Assembly: GCF_020731415.2 (NCBI RefSeq)
Contig: NZ_CP088274.1
Coordinates: forward strand, 304,501 to 368,500
Origin: Phyllobacterium sp. T1293
GTDB lineage: Bacteria; Pseudomonadota; Alphaproteobacteria; Rhizobiales; Rhizobiaceae
DNA: 64,000 bases
Reading direction: 5' to 3'
The position numbers and the translations under genes are program-made. Below, piece after piece: positions 63,101 to 64,000 of this stretch. How positions within the stretch are numbered: the first letter of the stretch is position 1; every line of letters starts with the position of its first letter. The notes under the pieces were generated by a model. The model saw nothing but the letters and a program-made list of their open reading frames with translations. It searched no databases and was not told the origin of the DNA.

Positions 63101-63130
63101 TTGTCTTTTGGTATAACTGATACCAGTATG
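63101..63130 (+). promoter_or_regulatory. Promoter and IclR-type operator 3, upstream of the antiporter gene
   Basis: Perfect inverted repeat TGGTAT-N5-ATACCA (63109-63125), directly after TTGTCT (63101-63106), a possible -35; the -10 near 63124-63130 (CAGTATG) is weak. It is 60 bases upstream of the antiporter ATG. Confidence 0.65.
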
Positions 63131-63185
63131 TCCCCTATCAGCGCATGGCATTTTAGCTAACAAAAAGCGTCAGAAAGGGAAGGAA

Positions 63186-64000
63186 ATGACTCAAGCGGTG
63201 AAAGAGGGTTTCCAATCGCAACCGGTAAGCGATGGATTCAGATGGGGACAATTAGCGGTTGGCGTGGTCTGTATGGTCATGATTGCCAACCTCCAATATG
63301 GTTGGACATTCTTCGTTCCTGAAATCACGAAACAGTTCGGTTGGGGGCGGAGCGAAATTCAATGGGCATTTACACTCTTCGTTCTCTTCGAAACGTGGCT
63401 CGTTCCGATTGAGGGCTGGTTCGTTGACAAATACGGACCGAAAATCGTCATCCTTTTTGGCGGCATATTGTGCGCTATCGGCTGGGTTATCAATTCCTAC
63501 GCAGACACAATGTTTCTGTTCTGCATCGGACAGGCTGTTGCCGGTATTGGTGCAGGCGCGGTTTACGGAACCTGCGTCGGTAATGCACTGAAGTGGTTTC
63601 CTGATCGGCGCGGGCTTGCCTCAGGTATCACAGCAGCCGGTTTTGGTGCGGGGTCGGCACTGACTGTCTGGCCGATTCAGGCGACGATCGCAAATTACGG
63701 CTTCCAAAACGCTTTTCTCACCTTCGGATTGGGACAAGGCATCATTATTGTTCTGCTTTCCTTCTTCCTTTTTGCACCAAAGCCCGGTCAGGTGCCAGAG
63801 GCAACCAACAAGGGTCCCATCATCCAGAGTCGGCGTCAGTATTCGCCTTCTGAAGTGCTGAAGCACCCGATTTTCTGGCTCATGTACGTCATGTTCGTCG
63901 CAGTGGGCGCCGGTGGCCTCGTTGTAACGGCAAACCTTGCACCTATGGCCAAGGACTACGGCGTTGCCGATATTCCCATGTGGTTGGGCATACCGGCTCT
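63186..64000 (+). CDS. Oxalate/formate-type MFS antiporter (OxlT family), cut by window end
   Basis: 271 residues visible. FRWGQLAVGVVCMVMIANLQYGWTFFVPEITKQFGWGRSEIQWAFTLFVLFETWLVPIEGWFVDKYGPK closely follows OxlT-type proteins of the oxalate:formate antiporter family, with the MFS motif A-like loop VDKYGPK and GTCVGNALKWFPDRRGLASGI. It would bring oxalate (or a similar dicarboxylate) in and formate out. The promoter holds the IclR-type operator, linking it to the lyase/transferase operon. AAGGGAAGGAA precedes the ATG. Confidence 0.92.
   Translation, partial: MTQAVKEGFQSQPVSDGFRWGQLAVGVVCMVMIANLQYGWTFFVPEITKQFGWGRSEIQWAFTLFVLFETWLVPIEGWFVDKYGPKIVILFGGILCAIGWVINSYADTMFLFCIGQAVAGIGAGAVYGTCVGNALKWFPDRRGLASGITAAGFGAGSALTVWPIQATIANYGFQNAFLTFGLGQGIIIVLLSFFLFAPKPGQVPEATNKGPIIQSRRQYSPSEVLKHPIFWLMYVMFVAVGAGGLVVTANLAPMAKDYGVADIPMWLGIPA

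Noticed and set aside
1..64000. CRISPR arrays, phage genes, transposases or integrases
   Set aside because: No regularly spaced repeats and no intact mobile-element proteins were recognised on either strand.

Overview
This 64 kb window reads as chromosome or chromid sequence of a Hyphomicrobiales (Rhizobiales) alphaproteobacterium. The best guess is the Brucellaceae/Phyllobacteriaceae range (Ochrobactrum/Brucella-like), inferred from gene content and not proven. Clues are an agp-type alpha-galactoside locus arranged like that of Sinorhizobium, an ohr/ohrR pair, DUF2239 and DUF2076 proteins, and a small RNA with three anti-Shine-Dalgarno loops like rhizobial alpha-r14 RNAs. No rRNA, tRNA, CRISPR array, intact insertion sequence or prophage was seen.

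Layout. 0-7 kb: LysR/TauE divergent pair, a DHFR-fold protein, a Bax-inhibitor-1 protein, an ECF sigma/anti-sigma pair with its own promoter, a GIY-YIG-like gene and a DUF2239 gene divergent around a 26-bp palindrome, and a MATE exporter. 6.7-15 kb: a polyol or sugar-alcohol operon on the minus strand (AraC regulator, RbsB/RbsA/RbsC-type ABC importer, erythritol/threitol-dehydrogenase-like enzyme, FGGY kinase, SMP-30 lactonase) containing the remnant of a lost second permease. 15-22.5 kb: peptidase T divergent from a peptide-binding protein, an orphan FixJ-like regulator, about 800 bases without a gene, cyclopropane fatty acid synthase, the candidate sRNA and a tiny membrane protein. 22.5-32.7 kb: complete alpha-galactoside locus with AraC activator, two GH4 glycosidases, AgpA-like binding protein, two permeases and a fused double ATPase.

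32.7-50 kb: exported alpha/beta-hydrolases, a GST, a beta-lactamase-fold D-aminopeptidase-like protein divergent from an M19 dipeptidase, an actinobacterial-looking LytR-CpsA-Psr protein, a frameshifted beta-propeller gene, and a thiol/peroxide stress block: ohr, ohrR, exported msrA, an exported hydrolase, an OmpR/EnvZ-type two-component system and a Tat-exported epoxide hydrolase. ohr, msrA and the epoxide hydrolase share an ~80-bp promoter module with nearly invariant spacing, suggesting one regulon, plausibly run by the two-component system between them.

50-64 kb: DUF2076, RsgA, glutathione-independent formaldehyde dehydrogenase, then an oxalate/2-hydroxyacid CoA locus: ketopantoate-reductase-like and fumarylacetoacetase-like genes, an IclR regulator, and an operon of a TPP lyase, formyl-CoA:oxalate CoA-transferase and a divergent SucCD-like ligase, followed by an oxalate/formate-type antiporter cut by the window end. 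A palindrome TGGNAT-N5-ATACCA lies in all three promoters of this locus and is a natural operator for the IclR protein. The TPP enzyme resembles 2-hydroxyacyl-CoA lyases (ILVBL/HACL) more than classical oxalyl-CoA decarboxylase, so the locus may be a variant pathway.
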